Positions 8,920 to 17,138 of a DNA stretch of 61,794 bases are shown here, in pieces. The notes beneath the pieces are model-generated. The model was given only the letters and a program-made list of their open reading frames with translations, ran no database searches and was not told the DNA's origin. The first letter of the stretch is position 1, and each line of letters starts with the position of its first letter. Both the position numbers and the translations under genes were made by a program. Source of the DNA: Pseudomonas cerasi (GTDB taxonomy: Bacteria > Pseudomonadota > Gammaproteobacteria > Pseudomonadales > Pseudomonadaceae); contig NZ_LT222317.1 in the NCBI RefSeq assembly GCF_900074915.1, positions 1 to 61,794 on the forward strand, read 5' to 3'.

Positions 8920-9100
8920 CAGGGGGAAGGTGCGTCCGCACCTAAGCTTCGCGGTTAAATAACCTGCGTTAATGCGGATTGATAGGGATTTTCACTGCAT
9001 AAGTAACGCATCAGCGTCTTCCTACCCATCGCTATGAAGGCATGACGCCTCCTTCCATAGCGTCAGCTTGATGCATAGGCATTTTGAAATTCCTATGCAT

Positions 9101-9915
9101 GAACGACGTGATATCCGCATCCAATATCCAGTTCACTTTTTGGCTTTTCAGCGCGACCGTTAACGCATCCAGCGCATCGTGCTGGCTGCGTCCCGGCCGA
9201 AACCCGTACGAGAATCCCAGAAAGTCCTCTTCATAGATCGCATTCAAAACGGTAACGACCGCCTGCTGTACGATCTTGTCCTCCAGAGAGGCAATGCCCA
9301 GCGGGCGCTGCCTGCCGTCGGCTTTGGGGATATAGACCCGCCGCGATGGCGTTGCACGGAAGGCTCCACTGTGGAGCCTTCCGTGCAAATCGGTCACCCG
9401 CTGGAGAAGACCTTCCTCATATTCTCGCCACGACATGCCATCCACACCCACCGCAGCATCGCGGCGAAGCGCATAAAAGCTCTGCGCCAATAACTGCGGT
9501 GTGATGTGGTGCAGCAATGCCGTGAACTGCATGCCCTTGTTCCTTCGGGCTGCTTTACGTACACCTTCAAGTCCCATCGACGCGCAACTGATCCGGCTCT
9601 GTGTCCGGGACGCGGGGGGCGTGTCGGTGTTTCCCTTGGCTACGGCCCTTTCCTCCACCATCTCCGCAGGGCTTGGCCCCTTGTTCGATGGCTTCTCAGG
9701 TACTACGGACGTATCCGACTTCTCAGCGACGTAGGCAGCAGGGTTACGGCTTTTGGCCTTTCCTGCTCCGCCCGGTGCTTGCGCACCGGGCATCGCCGAG
9801 ATCTCCCAGTTTCTGTGTGAAGGACTTCCCGACGTGCACAGGGTCTCCGACCGCGCGGGATCAGAGCATGACTGGCGTATAACGCCATGCTCCGTATTGC
9901 CTTCTGCTTCGCTTA
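9101..9915 (-). pseudogene. Group II intron fragment with truncated reverse transcriptase
   Basis: The minus strand encodes the start of an LtrA-like intron protein (QFTALLHHITPQ, GVDGMSWREY, RVYIPKADGRQRPLGI, FSYGFRPGRSQHDAL). It breaks off after the first palm aspartate region, before the YADD catalytic box, where the IS801-like element inserted at GTTC/GAAC. The sequence immediately interrupts rulA at 9915. Without the RT core, maturase domain and 3' intron structure it cannot move or splice. Confidence 0.8.
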
Positions 9916-10138
9916 ACAGCACCAGACTGTCATGAAAAATCTTTGCGCCCTCCATGCTGTCGCCATCGATCTTGGCCACGTAGATGTGAGGCGCACGCAA
10001 ATCCATCAGTCGGTCGAATGAAAAGTCCTGCTCGATGTGGTCCGCAGCAGGATTAGGAAAACCGGCAGGGATTTTGAAAGTGTAGAAGGGTATGACCTTT
10101 CCGGACCCGCACAATCGACCGAGTATTTTGACGTTCAT
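9916..10138 (-). pseudogene. rulA: rulA, UmuD-like, 5' fragment
   Basis: The first ~74 residues match RulA/UmuD: cleavage-domain entry, then the catalytic Ser context GDSMEGAKIFHDSLVL. The group II intron fragment follows, so the catalytic Lys part is gone. RulA with RulB gives mutagenic UV tolerance in P. syringae plasmids. A LexA box lies 30 bp upstream. The rulB 3' part is at 51311-51770, 41 kb away. Confidence 0.88.
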
Positions 10139-10167
10139 GATGCAAACCTGGCTGGAAACAGAGTTAA

Positions 10168-10183
10168 CTGTATGGATGTACAG
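10168..10183. promoter_or_regulatory. LexA (SOS) box of rulA
   Basis: CTGT-N8-ACAG, a perfect LexA consensus, flanked by gttaa on both sides. A second copy at 61678-61693 has lost its gene to an IS801-like insertion. Confidence 0.88.
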
Positions 10184-10767
10184 TTAACGGCTCACTGCGG
10201 TCACACGTCAACTCAGGCCGACCAACTGCGCAAAACGCATGCCTTCATTGAAGGCAAACAGCGGCCACATAGGTTCTGATATTTATGCGAAGCCAGCGCG
10301 CACACGCGCCCGGTTGAGGACTGGGGCGACTTGTCGCCCTGGGCCTCAGAATCCGGGTCAAGCGCCCGTAGGGTGGCCGTAGGCCAGGGCAGGGCAGCTT
10401 CATCGCCCTGGGCCGCTTAGACAGGCTGTTTCACCGGCGTATAGGCGCAGATATACGCGCCGTGCCGAAGGCACGACTTGCGCGTGCATTACTGCTTTAT
10501 GAGGTGGGTTTCCACCGCGTAAAGCCCTGTTTTTCCTGAAAGGGGTAACTGAAGGGGGGATAAAATTTCATTTATTTCAAAGCCTTCAGAACGACACCTG
10601 CAAAATGGCCAAAAAGAGCCGTTGGCACAGCCAAAAAACGGCACAACCAGCACCGTCGTGCGGTCCTGGTGGTGCCTGGCCATAGGGTCACCCACCTCCC
10701 TTAAAACGCAGGCGTGACAATGCCTCCGCGTGAGCGGATGCGGTTTTCGGACAAAGTGATGAGTTGC
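10184..10767. other. Probable replication origin region, copy A
   Basis: A gene-poor stretch directly downstream of repA, repeated in copies B (61694-61794 plus 1-257) and C (42733-43287). It contains GC-rich inverted repeats (around 10290-10480) and a run ending in taactgaagggggga near 10545-10561. Downstream placement of the origin is usual for the ColE2-like replicons reported for the pPT23A plasmid family. A 68-codon ORF here differs between copies mainly at amino-acid-changing positions and is probably not coding. Confidence 0.55.
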
Positions 10768-11586
10768 TTAGACTTTCCTGGTCATGGACGCGAGGAGCCT
10801 GTCTAGCGCACTGGACACGTTGTTGCTGCCAGGCATCGATGCGCTGGAGTCCGCGACATCTTGCGTATCCGGTACGCCAGCCTCCCGATTTTCCTTGGCC
10901 TGCCAGCGCTGACGCGACGTTTCACGGCGCTGGAGTTCCAAAGAGTGCTTTTCCATGTCCGCCAAGCGCTGTTGCCCTATGTCGCGCAGCTGAGCATCGC
11001 GACGCTTCTTGGCCGACTTCTGCACACGTTCATGAACATAGGCCAAGCCAAGGTCTTTCCAGAAAAGCTTGGTGAAGCGGATCAGGACGCGGGTGCGCAC
11101 CAGGTGCAGACCGTTATCGTCCTTCTCGTCCAGGCGAATGCGCTCAATACGGCGGTACACATACCCCGCATCATCCAGGGTTTTCATCAGGCGACACAGC
11201 GCCGGTGCCGAGATACCGGCATCCTCGGCAATGCCACACTGAGTGTTCAGCACATAACGGCCATTGTCGGGGTCGATGTAGCCCAGCACGCTGGTGGCCA
11301 GGTCCAGGCGCACCAGCAGCTGCTCGGCCACGCGCTCGATGGCCAGAAACTTCTCCCGCCGGGTACGCCGATCTCCGTGAACGCCATCCAGGCGGCGCAG
11401 GTATTGGCCCCGGTAGCTGTCCATGTTGCTCAGGCGCTCGTAGGCCGAGCGGATCAGGGGATTTTTAAGCTGTTGTTCAGAGAGATGACGGGGAGCCGCA
11501 TAACGGGCAGGCATTGCCCGACCGGGGCGACGTAAAGCGGAGTGAGGGTCAGAAGGGGAGAGCCTGACGGCCTTGAGGTGCCTCAT
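10768..11586 (-). CDS. repA: Replication initiator RepA
   Basis: 272 residues. The middle has a winged-helix pattern like plasmid initiators of the IncFII/ColE2-related groups (LNTQCGIAEDAGISAPALCRLMKTLDDAGYVY). A basic, alpha-helical C-terminal part follows (ERVQKSAKKRR..., RRETSRQRWQAKENRE). It should bind the downstream origin and start theta replication. Its ATG overlaps the stop of a 40-codon leader ORF (ATGA), which suggests translational coupling. A C-terminal fragment of a second repA lies at 43288-43612. Confidence 0.82.
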   Translation of the reverse strand: MRHLKAVRLSPSDPHSALRRPGRAMPARYAAPRHLSEQQLKNPLIRSAYERLSNMDSYRGQYLRRLDGVHGDRRTRREKFLAIERVAEQLLVRLDLATSVLGYIDPDNGRYVLNTQCGIAEDAGISAPALCRLMKTLDDAGYVYRRIERIRLDEKDDNGLHLVRTRVLIRFTKLFWKDLGLAYVHERVQKSAKKRRDAQLRDIGQQRLADMEKHSLELQRRETSRQRWQAKENREAGVPDTQDVADSSASMPGSNNVSSALDRLLASMTRKV

Positions 11587-11705
11587 GCTTCACCGCCTTG
11601 GCCATGAAGGCCATGCGCAACGGTAAAACGTGTCAGGTATTGGTGATGCTGGGGGTACAGGTCTGCCTTTAGAAGGGGCACAGCCTGCTGAAGAATCTTT
11701 TCCAT
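11583..11705 (-). CDS. repA leader peptide (40 aa, translationally coupled)
   Basis: A short ORF, MEKILQQAVPLLKADLYPQ..., ending in TGA that overlaps the repA ATG. Leader peptides read just before rep are a known copy-control device in IncFII-type and pPT23A-type plasmids: translating the leader opens the rep start. The antisense RNA predicted at 11786-11871 would act on the transcript upstream of it. Confidence 0.7.
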   Translation of the reverse strand: MEKILQQAVPLLKADLYPQHHQYLTRFTVAHGLHGQGGEA

Positions 11706-11785
11706 AAGTCCACCGTTCAGCGGTGAACTGAAGGCTTCACTTTTGACGGCTTGCACAAAGCCGCAGTGAACGCCATAATCAGCTC

Positions 11786-11871
11786 ACGTTATGTGTGTTG
11801 AACAGGTGTTCCCATCTCTAAGGGCCTGTTCAAGATTTTCCAAAAAGCCCCGCCGGCAAGCGGGGCTTTTT
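11786..11871 (+). ncRNA. Predicted antisense RNA controlling repA copy number
   Basis: On the strand opposite repA there is a good sigma70 promoter: TTGCAC at 11751, a 17-base spacer, CATAAT at 11774. The transcript would hold a 9-bp stem (TTGAACAGG 11798-11806 with CCTGTTCAA 11825-11833) and end in the hairpin GCCCCG-ccggcaag-CGGGGC with a T-run at 11847-11871. Size (~85 nt), structure and place upstream of the leader ORF fit a counter-transcribed RNA. Confidence 0.6.
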
Positions 11872-11995
11872 GGTTTCTGCAATTCGTGAATCTACATCGT
11901 CGCTTTCCTGCAAATAAAACTGTGCCGGATAGTAGCATGGGAGCCTCGCTTTTCGCGTTACAAAATCCGTTGCTTTCAACAAGCTAGGTCAGTCA

Positions 11996-12424
11996 TCAGC
12001 ACGTGGTAGGGCGCAGTTGACCCAGGACACGCAGGATTTCGTTTTCAAAGGCCACTTTTGATTCGAAATCGCCCAGCTTTGTATGGCGTTCTGCAACGCA
12101 CCTCAGCAAGCCCGGCAGATGACCGTACTGGGGAGGCTCATTGCCGTTCGTGACTAGGTAGCTTTTGTGGTACTGCGCGGCGATATAGCCCTGCGTCTCC
12201 AACGAACGCAGCGCTTCGCGCACCGGCATACGGCTGACCTGGAAGGCATTGGCAATGGCTTGATGCGTAAGGGGTTCACCCGGTTCAAGCCGCCCATCAA
12301 TGATGGCTTCGCGAAGCGCCACTTCAATTGTCTCCCGGGGCAGCGCTACAGGCCGTGCAATGCCGAGGGCTATGGTTTCAAGCACGTGCTGCGCGTGCAG
12401 TTTCTGCGTTTTGCGGTTACTCAT
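11996..12424 (-). CDS. GntR-family transcriptional regulator
   Basis: 142 residues with a GntR winged helix (REAIIDGRLEPGEPLTHQAIANAFQVSRMPVREALRSLETQGYI). The C-terminal effector-binding part is only ~50 residues, shorter than in FadR/VanR members. It lies near repA and the relaxase operon, so plasmid control is a reasonable guess. Confidence 0.8.
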   Translation of the reverse strand: MSNRKTQKLHAQHVLETIALGIARPVALPRETIEVALREAIIDGRLEPGEPLTHQAIANAFQVSRMPVREALRSLETQGYIAAQYHKSYLVTNGNEPPQYGHLPGLLRCVAERHTKLGDFESKVAFENEILRVLGQLRPTTC

Positions 12425-12501
12425 TTACAGCTCCTTTTTACGCATGCGACACAACCCTGCGCCGGCGCATCGGTATCGGCGCGGCACAGGGTTGCGGTCT
12501 A

Positions 12502-13221
12502 TTAATCCCAGTCGAACGGCGCCGGCGAATACGATCCGTCGTCGAAATAGGGCGGTGACTGGTCGTGGCTTGGTGGAACAGGCGTTGCGGCTCTAGGTGC
12601 AGGCGCCTTGCCCTTCACTTTCGGCGCTCTGGCCGGATCGATGTGCTGCGCCTGGTAGGCCTGCAACCGCTTGCTGCCGACGGTCAGATCCAGCGCCGTG
12701 GACGATTGCGCCACGTAGCCGCTTCCGCGCTTGGGCACATGCTCCAGCGCTGTGTGCCATAACAAGGTGCTGCGCACTGCCGCTCCAGGACGGCGACGCC
12801 AGATCAGCCGCCACTCTTCTCCCAGCTCGTTCAAGACGACCAACGTCGGATCTGTCAGCACCAGGTTTTCAAGGTCTGAACGGCCAGGCTTCATCGCCAG
12901 GTGGTACAGGATCTGCTGCACGCGGTCCGCGCGCGGATAGCTGCGCCGAATGTGAGCAGGCGCACCGGCCAACAAGGTGTCCAGCGCTGGCGGGGCCACC
13001 TCGATGAAACGGTTGATCCGGATCGCTTCCTTGGACAGCTTGTCAGCATCGTGAATGTACAAGGAGCTGCCGCGCAGAATCCAGTGATAAATGAAGGGCT
13101 TACTCGAAAGCTTTGGCATCGCGTTGTGCGGTTTGGCCACGTCAATCTTGGTAGCGCTCGCCAACGTCGTTGTCGCCCGCATGACGGGCTTTGACTTCTC
13201 CTCCATATGGGGGCCATGCAC
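12502..13221 (-). CDS. Hypothetical protein downstream of relaxase
   Basis: 239 residues with a Pro-rich acidic tail (PPSHDQSPPYFDDGSYSPAPFDWD). No transmembrane segment or known motif. It lies 116 bp after the relaxase stop on the same strand, so a transfer-related role is possible. The start is uncertain: an ATG five codons later (13206) is equally good. Confidence 0.55.
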   Translation of the reverse strand: MHGPHMEEKSKPVMRATTTLASATKIDVAKPHNAMPKLSSKPFIYHWILRGSSLYIHDADKLSKEAIRINRFIEVAPPALDTLLAGAPAHIRRSYPRADRVQQILYHLAMKPGRSDLENLVLTDPTLVVLNELGEEWRLIWRRRPGAAVRSTLLWHTALEHVPKRGSGYVAQSSTALDLTVGSKRLQAYQAQHIDPARAPKVKGKAPAPRAATPVPPSHDQSPPYFDDGSYSPAPFDWD

Positions 13222-13337
13222 ACCAGCTTCGCCGCCGCATCAGGGTACTACTTAGGCTCACTCAACTTCCACTAAAGGGCCACCGCGATCCTACTGATCC
13301 AAATGCTGATTATCGCGGTCCTGGTCAATGTTTCGCC

Positions 13338-15293
13338 TCAACCAACGAACGGCCTTGGAGGCTGGTAATCATCATCGGGGACGTCATCCATCGGGTCATG
13401 CCGAGCTGGGGAGTGGGTACTCACCTCCGGCTCGTCGTAGCCGTAATACTGACGGTGATCCCTCTCGATCACGTCGTAGCGCGCCAACTGTTCTGGATCG
13501 GTCACTTGGAACACATACTGACTTCCGCGATGGTTGACGCCACATCCCGCATCAAGCACCTGGTCTACGAACTGGTCATCACCAATGATCCTCACAGCGT
13601 CACCGCTTTTCGTGGATACCAGGTTGGCGGCCAGCCGATAATTGTCCAACTCATCGTCGTCATTGAACCCCGGTTTTACGTGGACGAAATCGCCACGGTC
13701 GATCACACCCACCCGGCCATCGCGCAGATATTCGACAGTGCCGTCACGATGCAAATGTGACGTGTAAGAGCGCAGGTGATAGACAGCAGAATCATCTGCC
13801 TGGCCGCACTGGATAAGACGATCAAACCCACCGTTCGGAGTGCGCTCCTTCCGCTTTTCTCGATACACAAATCCACGCAGTTGACTGACAGCCGCAACGT
13901 CTCCTCTGAGAGCTTGCTGCTCGACCCAGGGACGGTATGCAAGCGGACGAAGCAAGCCCTTTTCGGCAAGCGCTTGCCGCTCGTCACGAAGCTCGATGCG
14001 CAACTCAGCCATGGCTTTCATCCGGTCGAACTCGGCAACTCGATACAGCAACTTGCGAAGCAAAGGATCGTGCTGAGAGCGTTTGACGTCCGCCTTCATT
14101 GCCTGGTAGCGAGCAGCCACTTGCTGGTATCGATCCTTGACATGAAGATCAGGTTTTTCCCATCCCTCACGATAGCGTTTGTAGCGCATTTTTAAGTCCA
14201 GCCGAGCCTCAGCTCTCGCCTGCCGGCGATCGAAGCGCACGTCTTTATCTCGGAGTTCAAATGCAGGCTGGTAATAGGAAGAAATACCATAGCTCCATTC
14301 TTCATGTTCGAAGGTGGGTGGTCCTTCAAACGGGCCTATGTGGGCCTCCAATCGAAACTTGGTCAGCGTCGGATGAACCGAAGAAGCCTTGACCACAGGA
14401 CCCTCGGGGCGCAAGAAATCATAGATCACCAAACCTTCGCCTTGCTCCCTCAATCCCAAGCCACGTTCATGCAGGGCCAGATGGATTTGACGCCAGGTAA
14501 TCTCTCGCGATTCGATAAGCTCAGATATCTTTTCGCGCACCTCACGCACGGCGTAATGATAGAGACTCTCGGTGTTTGAATAGACCTGCAATGGCACAGT
14601 CCCTTGCGGAGCACTGCCATACCGAAAAGGAGCACGGACCAATTGGTCGTTGACACCCCACTGCCAACTCCCATTGTCCTGAATGAATCCGTATTTGCGT
14701 TCGAGAACGCGGCAGCTTTTCTGCAACGTGTCAGCATCATTCCACAAGGCGGCGGCTTTGTAGGTAATGGGATTGACTCGGTTCACGGCTACATGACAGT
14801 GCGTATTGTCGGTGTCCTGGTGAATAGCGGTGACGTACTGATGTTCTTCCATGCCCAGCTGACGAATGCAGTGTTCGGCGCACTCGAATATCTGCGCATC
14901 TGTAGGCAGTTCGTTTTCGCGCCACGACAAGATGAAGTGATAGACCGGGTCCTGGCAGCGACGACTTTGGGCGGCAACCATGTTCATTTCCGCCGCCGAT
15001 GTCTCCCAGGAGAAGCAGTTTGTCTCGCAAGAAATGCCCCCACTGATCAAGCGCTGACGACCATCGGGGAACATGTCGGTGATCACGACGGCACGGTCGT
15101 CTCCATCATTTCGATCCGCATAATCAACGAGCCGATCAAACATCGCCTTCTTGGTGCGCGAAGCATTCTGGCGAGGCGTAGCGCTGACTAGATCATCATC
15201 TTTGGGCTTGTCACCACGGTCGCTGATATAGCTCACCAGCCGGTTAAAGCTGGAGCCCTTATCGCCGCGTTTCGGGGGGATGATGACGTTCAT
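13338..15293 (-). CDS. MOBP-type relaxase (TraI/VirD2-like)
   Basis: 651 residues. Motif I around SFNRLVSYISD places a candidate catalytic Tyr at residue 22, the position used by TraI of RK2. Motif III is HQDTDNTHCHVAVN near residues 157-170, a metal-binding 3-His site. The C-terminal ~350 residues are charged and lack a recognisable primase or helicase. It should nick oriT (candidate at 15646-15892) and pilot the strand. The small MobC-like gene ends 10 bases upstream. Confidence 0.87.
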   Translation of the reverse strand: MNVIIPPKRGDKGSSFNRLVSYISDRGDKPKDDDLVSATPRQNASRTKKAMFDRLVDYADRNDGDDRAVVITDMFPDGRQRLISGGISCETNCFSWETSAAEMNMVAAQSRRCQDPVYHFILSWRENELPTDAQIFECAEHCIRQLGMEEHQYVTAIHQDTDNTHCHVAVNRVNPITYKAAALWNDADTLQKSCRVLERKYGFIQDNGSWQWGVNDQLVRAPFRYGSAPQGTVPLQVYSNTESLYHYAVREVREKISELIESREITWRQIHLALHERGLGLREQGEGLVIYDFLRPEGPVVKASSVHPTLTKFRLEAHIGPFEGPPTFEHEEWSYGISSYYQPAFELRDKDVRFDRRQARAEARLDLKMRYKRYREGWEKPDLHVKDRYQQVAARYQAMKADVKRSQHDPLLRKLLYRVAEFDRMKAMAELRIELRDERQALAEKGLLRPLAYRPWVEQQALRGDVAAVSQLRGFVYREKRKERTPNGGFDRLIQCGQADDSAVYHLRSYTSHLHRDGTVEYLRDGRVGVIDRGDFVHVKPGFNDDDELDNYRLAANLVSTKSGDAVRIIGDDQFVDQVLDAGCGVNHRGSQYVFQVTDPEQLARYDVIERDHRQYYGYDEPEVSTHSPARHDPMDDVPDDDYQPPRPFVG

Positions 15294-15303
15294 GGCTGAT
15301 TAG

Positions 15304-15645
15304 CTACTTGATGCGAGTCTGGGACAGATCGATGGCATTGACGGCATTTCGGATGGCGACCAACACGTCAGAGAATTGCTTGCTCAGATCAGTTGTCATG
15401 CTGTCCTGCATCTGGTTGAACAGGTGCTTTTGCAAACCACCGAGCTGTAGCAACGCGGCCATAAGCTTCTTGTCAGTCGGTGTCTTGATTTTGCGATTCA
15501 GCGCAGCACGACGCATCAGATCTGAAACAGATATCTCGGCAGCCAGCGCTTTTTCGCGAATCAAGGCTGCATCCTCTTCAGTGCAACGAATTTCGATCCT
15601 CACCGTTGCTTGACGCGCTGTGCTTTTCGACATGCTCTGACTCAA
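15304..15645 (-). CDS. MobC-like relaxosome accessory protein
   Basis: 113 residues with a ribbon-helix-helix N-terminal half (TVRIEIRCTEEDAALIREKALAAEISVSDLMRRAAL) and a C-terminal helix, like MobC/TraJ-type nicking accessory proteins. It is the first gene of the relaxase operon and next to the oriT candidate it would bind. Confidence 0.75.
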   Translation of the reverse strand: MSQSMSKSTARQATVRIEIRCTEEDAALIREKALAAEISVSDLMRRAALNRKIKTPTDKKLMAALLQLGGLQKHLFNQMQDSMTTDLSKQFSDVLVAIRNAVNAIDLSQTRIK

Positions 15646-15892
15646 CCTTAACTAACTGAATGACGCTGTCGGGGTGTCGGGGCGGAGCCCTGATCCGGGT
15701 TTTGTCGGATGGACCGCGTGCGGGCCGTCCGTACAAAACATTTCCGGTCAATATCTTAAACCGTCTTTACACCTTTTAAATACCATATTACCCTAAAGCG
15801 GGCAAGAGCGCTGCGGGGGTGGTTGGGGCCCGAAATTCGAGCAGGCTCTCCAGACCTTTGAAAAGCGCAGGACACGTAAGGGGCTGATTTTC
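15646..15892. other. oriT candidate between divergent mobilization genes
   Basis: This non-coding region separates the relaxase operon (minus) from the small genes starting at 15893 (plus). It holds an imperfect inverted repeat, GGATGGACC and GGGCCGTCC, around 15708-15732, a gggttttgt/acaaaac pair, and an AT-rich stretch at 15753-15795. Position and repeats fit an origin of transfer, but I recognise no nic consensus. Confidence 0.45.
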
Positions 15893-16237
15893 ATGGCAAA
15901 GACAAGGCTGTACACCCAGCATGATCTGGCTGCGGCCCGAGAGTTTCTGGACGGCCTCCCCTCGCTGAAGGTGGACAAGTTCCAGCGCTTTGGGCCTAAA
16001 GCGTCAGTCAGCGAAAAACTGTACGCGGCCCTGCACGATGAAGACTTTACCCTCACGGATATTTTGCACTTCCTAGAAAAGCATGGATTCAGCTCGACGG
16101 TAGACAAACTGCGCACGATGCGTAGAGTGATGTTCACGCTTGACATTGATCAGCCTGAATCCCGTGCCCCATCACGGTGTATTGATATCAGCAGAATGCG
16201 GGTGCATACGTGGATAAAAAGAAAAAAATCACGCTAG
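15893..16237 (+). CDS. Small helical protein, paralogue 1 next to oriT
   Basis: 114 residues, starting MAKTRLYTQHDLAAAREFLDGLPSL. It shares a pattern (tQhDLeaAR..L..LP.L, then a paired-helix ~50 residues later) with the genes at 16210 and 16535. The three were probably made by tandem duplication. Related small genes beside relaxase operons are often called mobilization proteins; the function is not known from the sequence. Confidence 0.6.
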   Translation: MAKTRLYTQHDLAAAREFLDGLPSLKVDKFQRFGPKASVSEKLYAALHDEDFTLTDILHFLEKHGFSSTVDKLRTMRRVMFTLDIDQPESRAPSRCIDISRMRVHTWIKRKKSR

Positions 16238-16491
16238 ATCAGGTAGAGGTCGCCAGGCAAGCTCTTGCGGCTTTGCCGGACCTCAGTCAGGACAGAATGT
16301 CGAAAGGTCAATTTCTGAGCGCGCTTGCGGATAGATTTCACACGTTGTCTCAAGAAAAGGGATACTCACTGCTGGCCATACAAGAAGCCCTCAGAACAAT
16401 AGGTGTGAGAACATCCCCTGCACGTATTGCGTTGCTGGTAACTGAATACGCCAGACGGTCAAAGAAACGAGAGCACGGCTCAAAGCACTAA
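16210..16491 (+). CDS. Small helical protein, paralogue 2
   Basis: 93 residues from a GTG start that overlaps the previous gene by 28 bases. The pattern ITLDQVEVARQALAALPDL is followed by a helix-turn-helix-like stretch (GYSLLAIQEALRTIGVRTSPARI). The helical repeat could bind DNA. The gene is intact, unlike paralogue 3. Confidence 0.6.
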   Translation: MDKKKKITLDQVEVARQALAALPDLSQDRMSKGQFLSALADRFHTLSQEKGYSLLAIQEALRTIGVRTSPARIALLVTEYARRSKKREHGSKH

Positions 16492-16534
16492 CTTAATGTA
16501 GAGTAACCCATCAGTACATCAGGATACCCAGCCT

Positions 16535-16812
16535 ATGGCCAAGCAGAAAACATTCACCCAACAAGACCTGGAAGCCGCCCGTCAAAAACTGGCCGATCTG
16601 CCAGACCTGAGCAAGGACAAATGAGCCAGGCCGAAGTGCTACAGTCGCTCAAAGAACAAATCGTTGAGCTGTGTTCGGCCAAGGGTTACTCCGTCTCGGA
16701 GGTTAAACAGGCTCTCGCTGATGTTGGTCTGAACGTGAGTGTTCGGGAAATTACCGACCTGACCACTAAGCGCAAACGTGCGGCACCTCGGGCTAAGCCT
16801 CAGGTTGCCTGA
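16535..16812 (+). pseudogene. Small helical protein, paralogue 3, split by one-base deletion
   Basis: The ATG at 16535 opens MAKQKTFTQQDLEAARQKL...DLSKDK and stops at TGA 16624. The homologous continuation MSQAEVLQSLKEQ... starts at ATG 16621 in another frame. Compared with paralogue 2, one A seems missing at GACAAATGA (expected GACAAAATGA). Either the gene is broken, or the ATGA overlap lets both halves be made. Confidence 0.65.
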
Positions 16813-16830
16813 GCGCTCAAAGCCATCCAA

Positions 16831-16861
16831 CAAAAAAGCCCCACATCGAGGGGCTTTTTTG
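16831..16861 (+). terminator. Rho-independent terminator
   Basis: AAAAAAGCCCC, a 7-base loop, then GGGGCTTTTTT, 18 bases after the last small gene. It would work in both directions and also close the minus-strand gene at 16879. Confidence 0.85.
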
Positions 16862-16878
16862 TTCCAAGGCAACCGTCT

Positions 16879-17079
16879 TCAATCAGTGTAAAGATAATCA
16901 GCAAGATCGATTTTTTCCGATTGACCATCCATACCGGTGACAACAAAGGTACACGCGCTGTCTGGTTCGCCGTCAGCGATACGTGCCTGAAAGAAACGCT
17001 GTGCGACGTCAAGGGCGGCTTCTTTATGTGCGCCTACTGATTCTGTGTAGATGGTCCAGGTGACTACGTAGCCGTTCAT
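16879..17079 (-). CDS. Small hypothetical plasmid protein
   Basis: 66 residues from the ATG at 17079 (MNGYVVTWTIYTESV), which follows an AAGGATGA ribosome site. No known motif beyond an alternating beta/alpha pattern. It is downstream of the DUF932 gene on the same strand, separated by 59 bases. Confidence 0.55.
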   Translation of the reverse strand: MNGYVVTWTIYTESVGAHKEAALDVAQRFFQARIADGEPDSACTFVVTGMDGQSEKIDLADYLYTD

Positions 17080-17138
17080 TATCTTCATCCTTACGTTGAT
17101 GTCAGAGTTGGGCGCCGCCAACGCCCAGTTGTGTTGAA

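Larger units (their letters stand above)
7339..9100 (+). mobile_element. IS91-family element, IS801-like copy 1
   Basis: The left end carries the hairpin gcagcc-tgc-ggctgc near 7341, which also occurs at 59294. The right end is GCATTTTGAAATTCCTATGCAT, followed directly by GAAC, a tetranucleotide target known for IS801. The element contains a 93-codon ORF and an intact 409-codon transposase. IS91 elements move by rolling-circle transposition and can carry neighbouring DNA. At about 1.76 kb it is longer than IS801 as I recall it (1.5 kb), so it is a relative. Confidence 0.8.

Noticed and set aside
10489..10695. 68-codon ORF conserved in origin copies A and C
   Set aside because: Differences between copies mostly change amino acids, and no ribosome site is clear. 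The conservation is better explained by origin DNA.
13191..13760. 189-codon plus-strand ORF over the relaxase 3' end
   Set aside because: Lies opposite a well-supported relaxase gene and has no motif.
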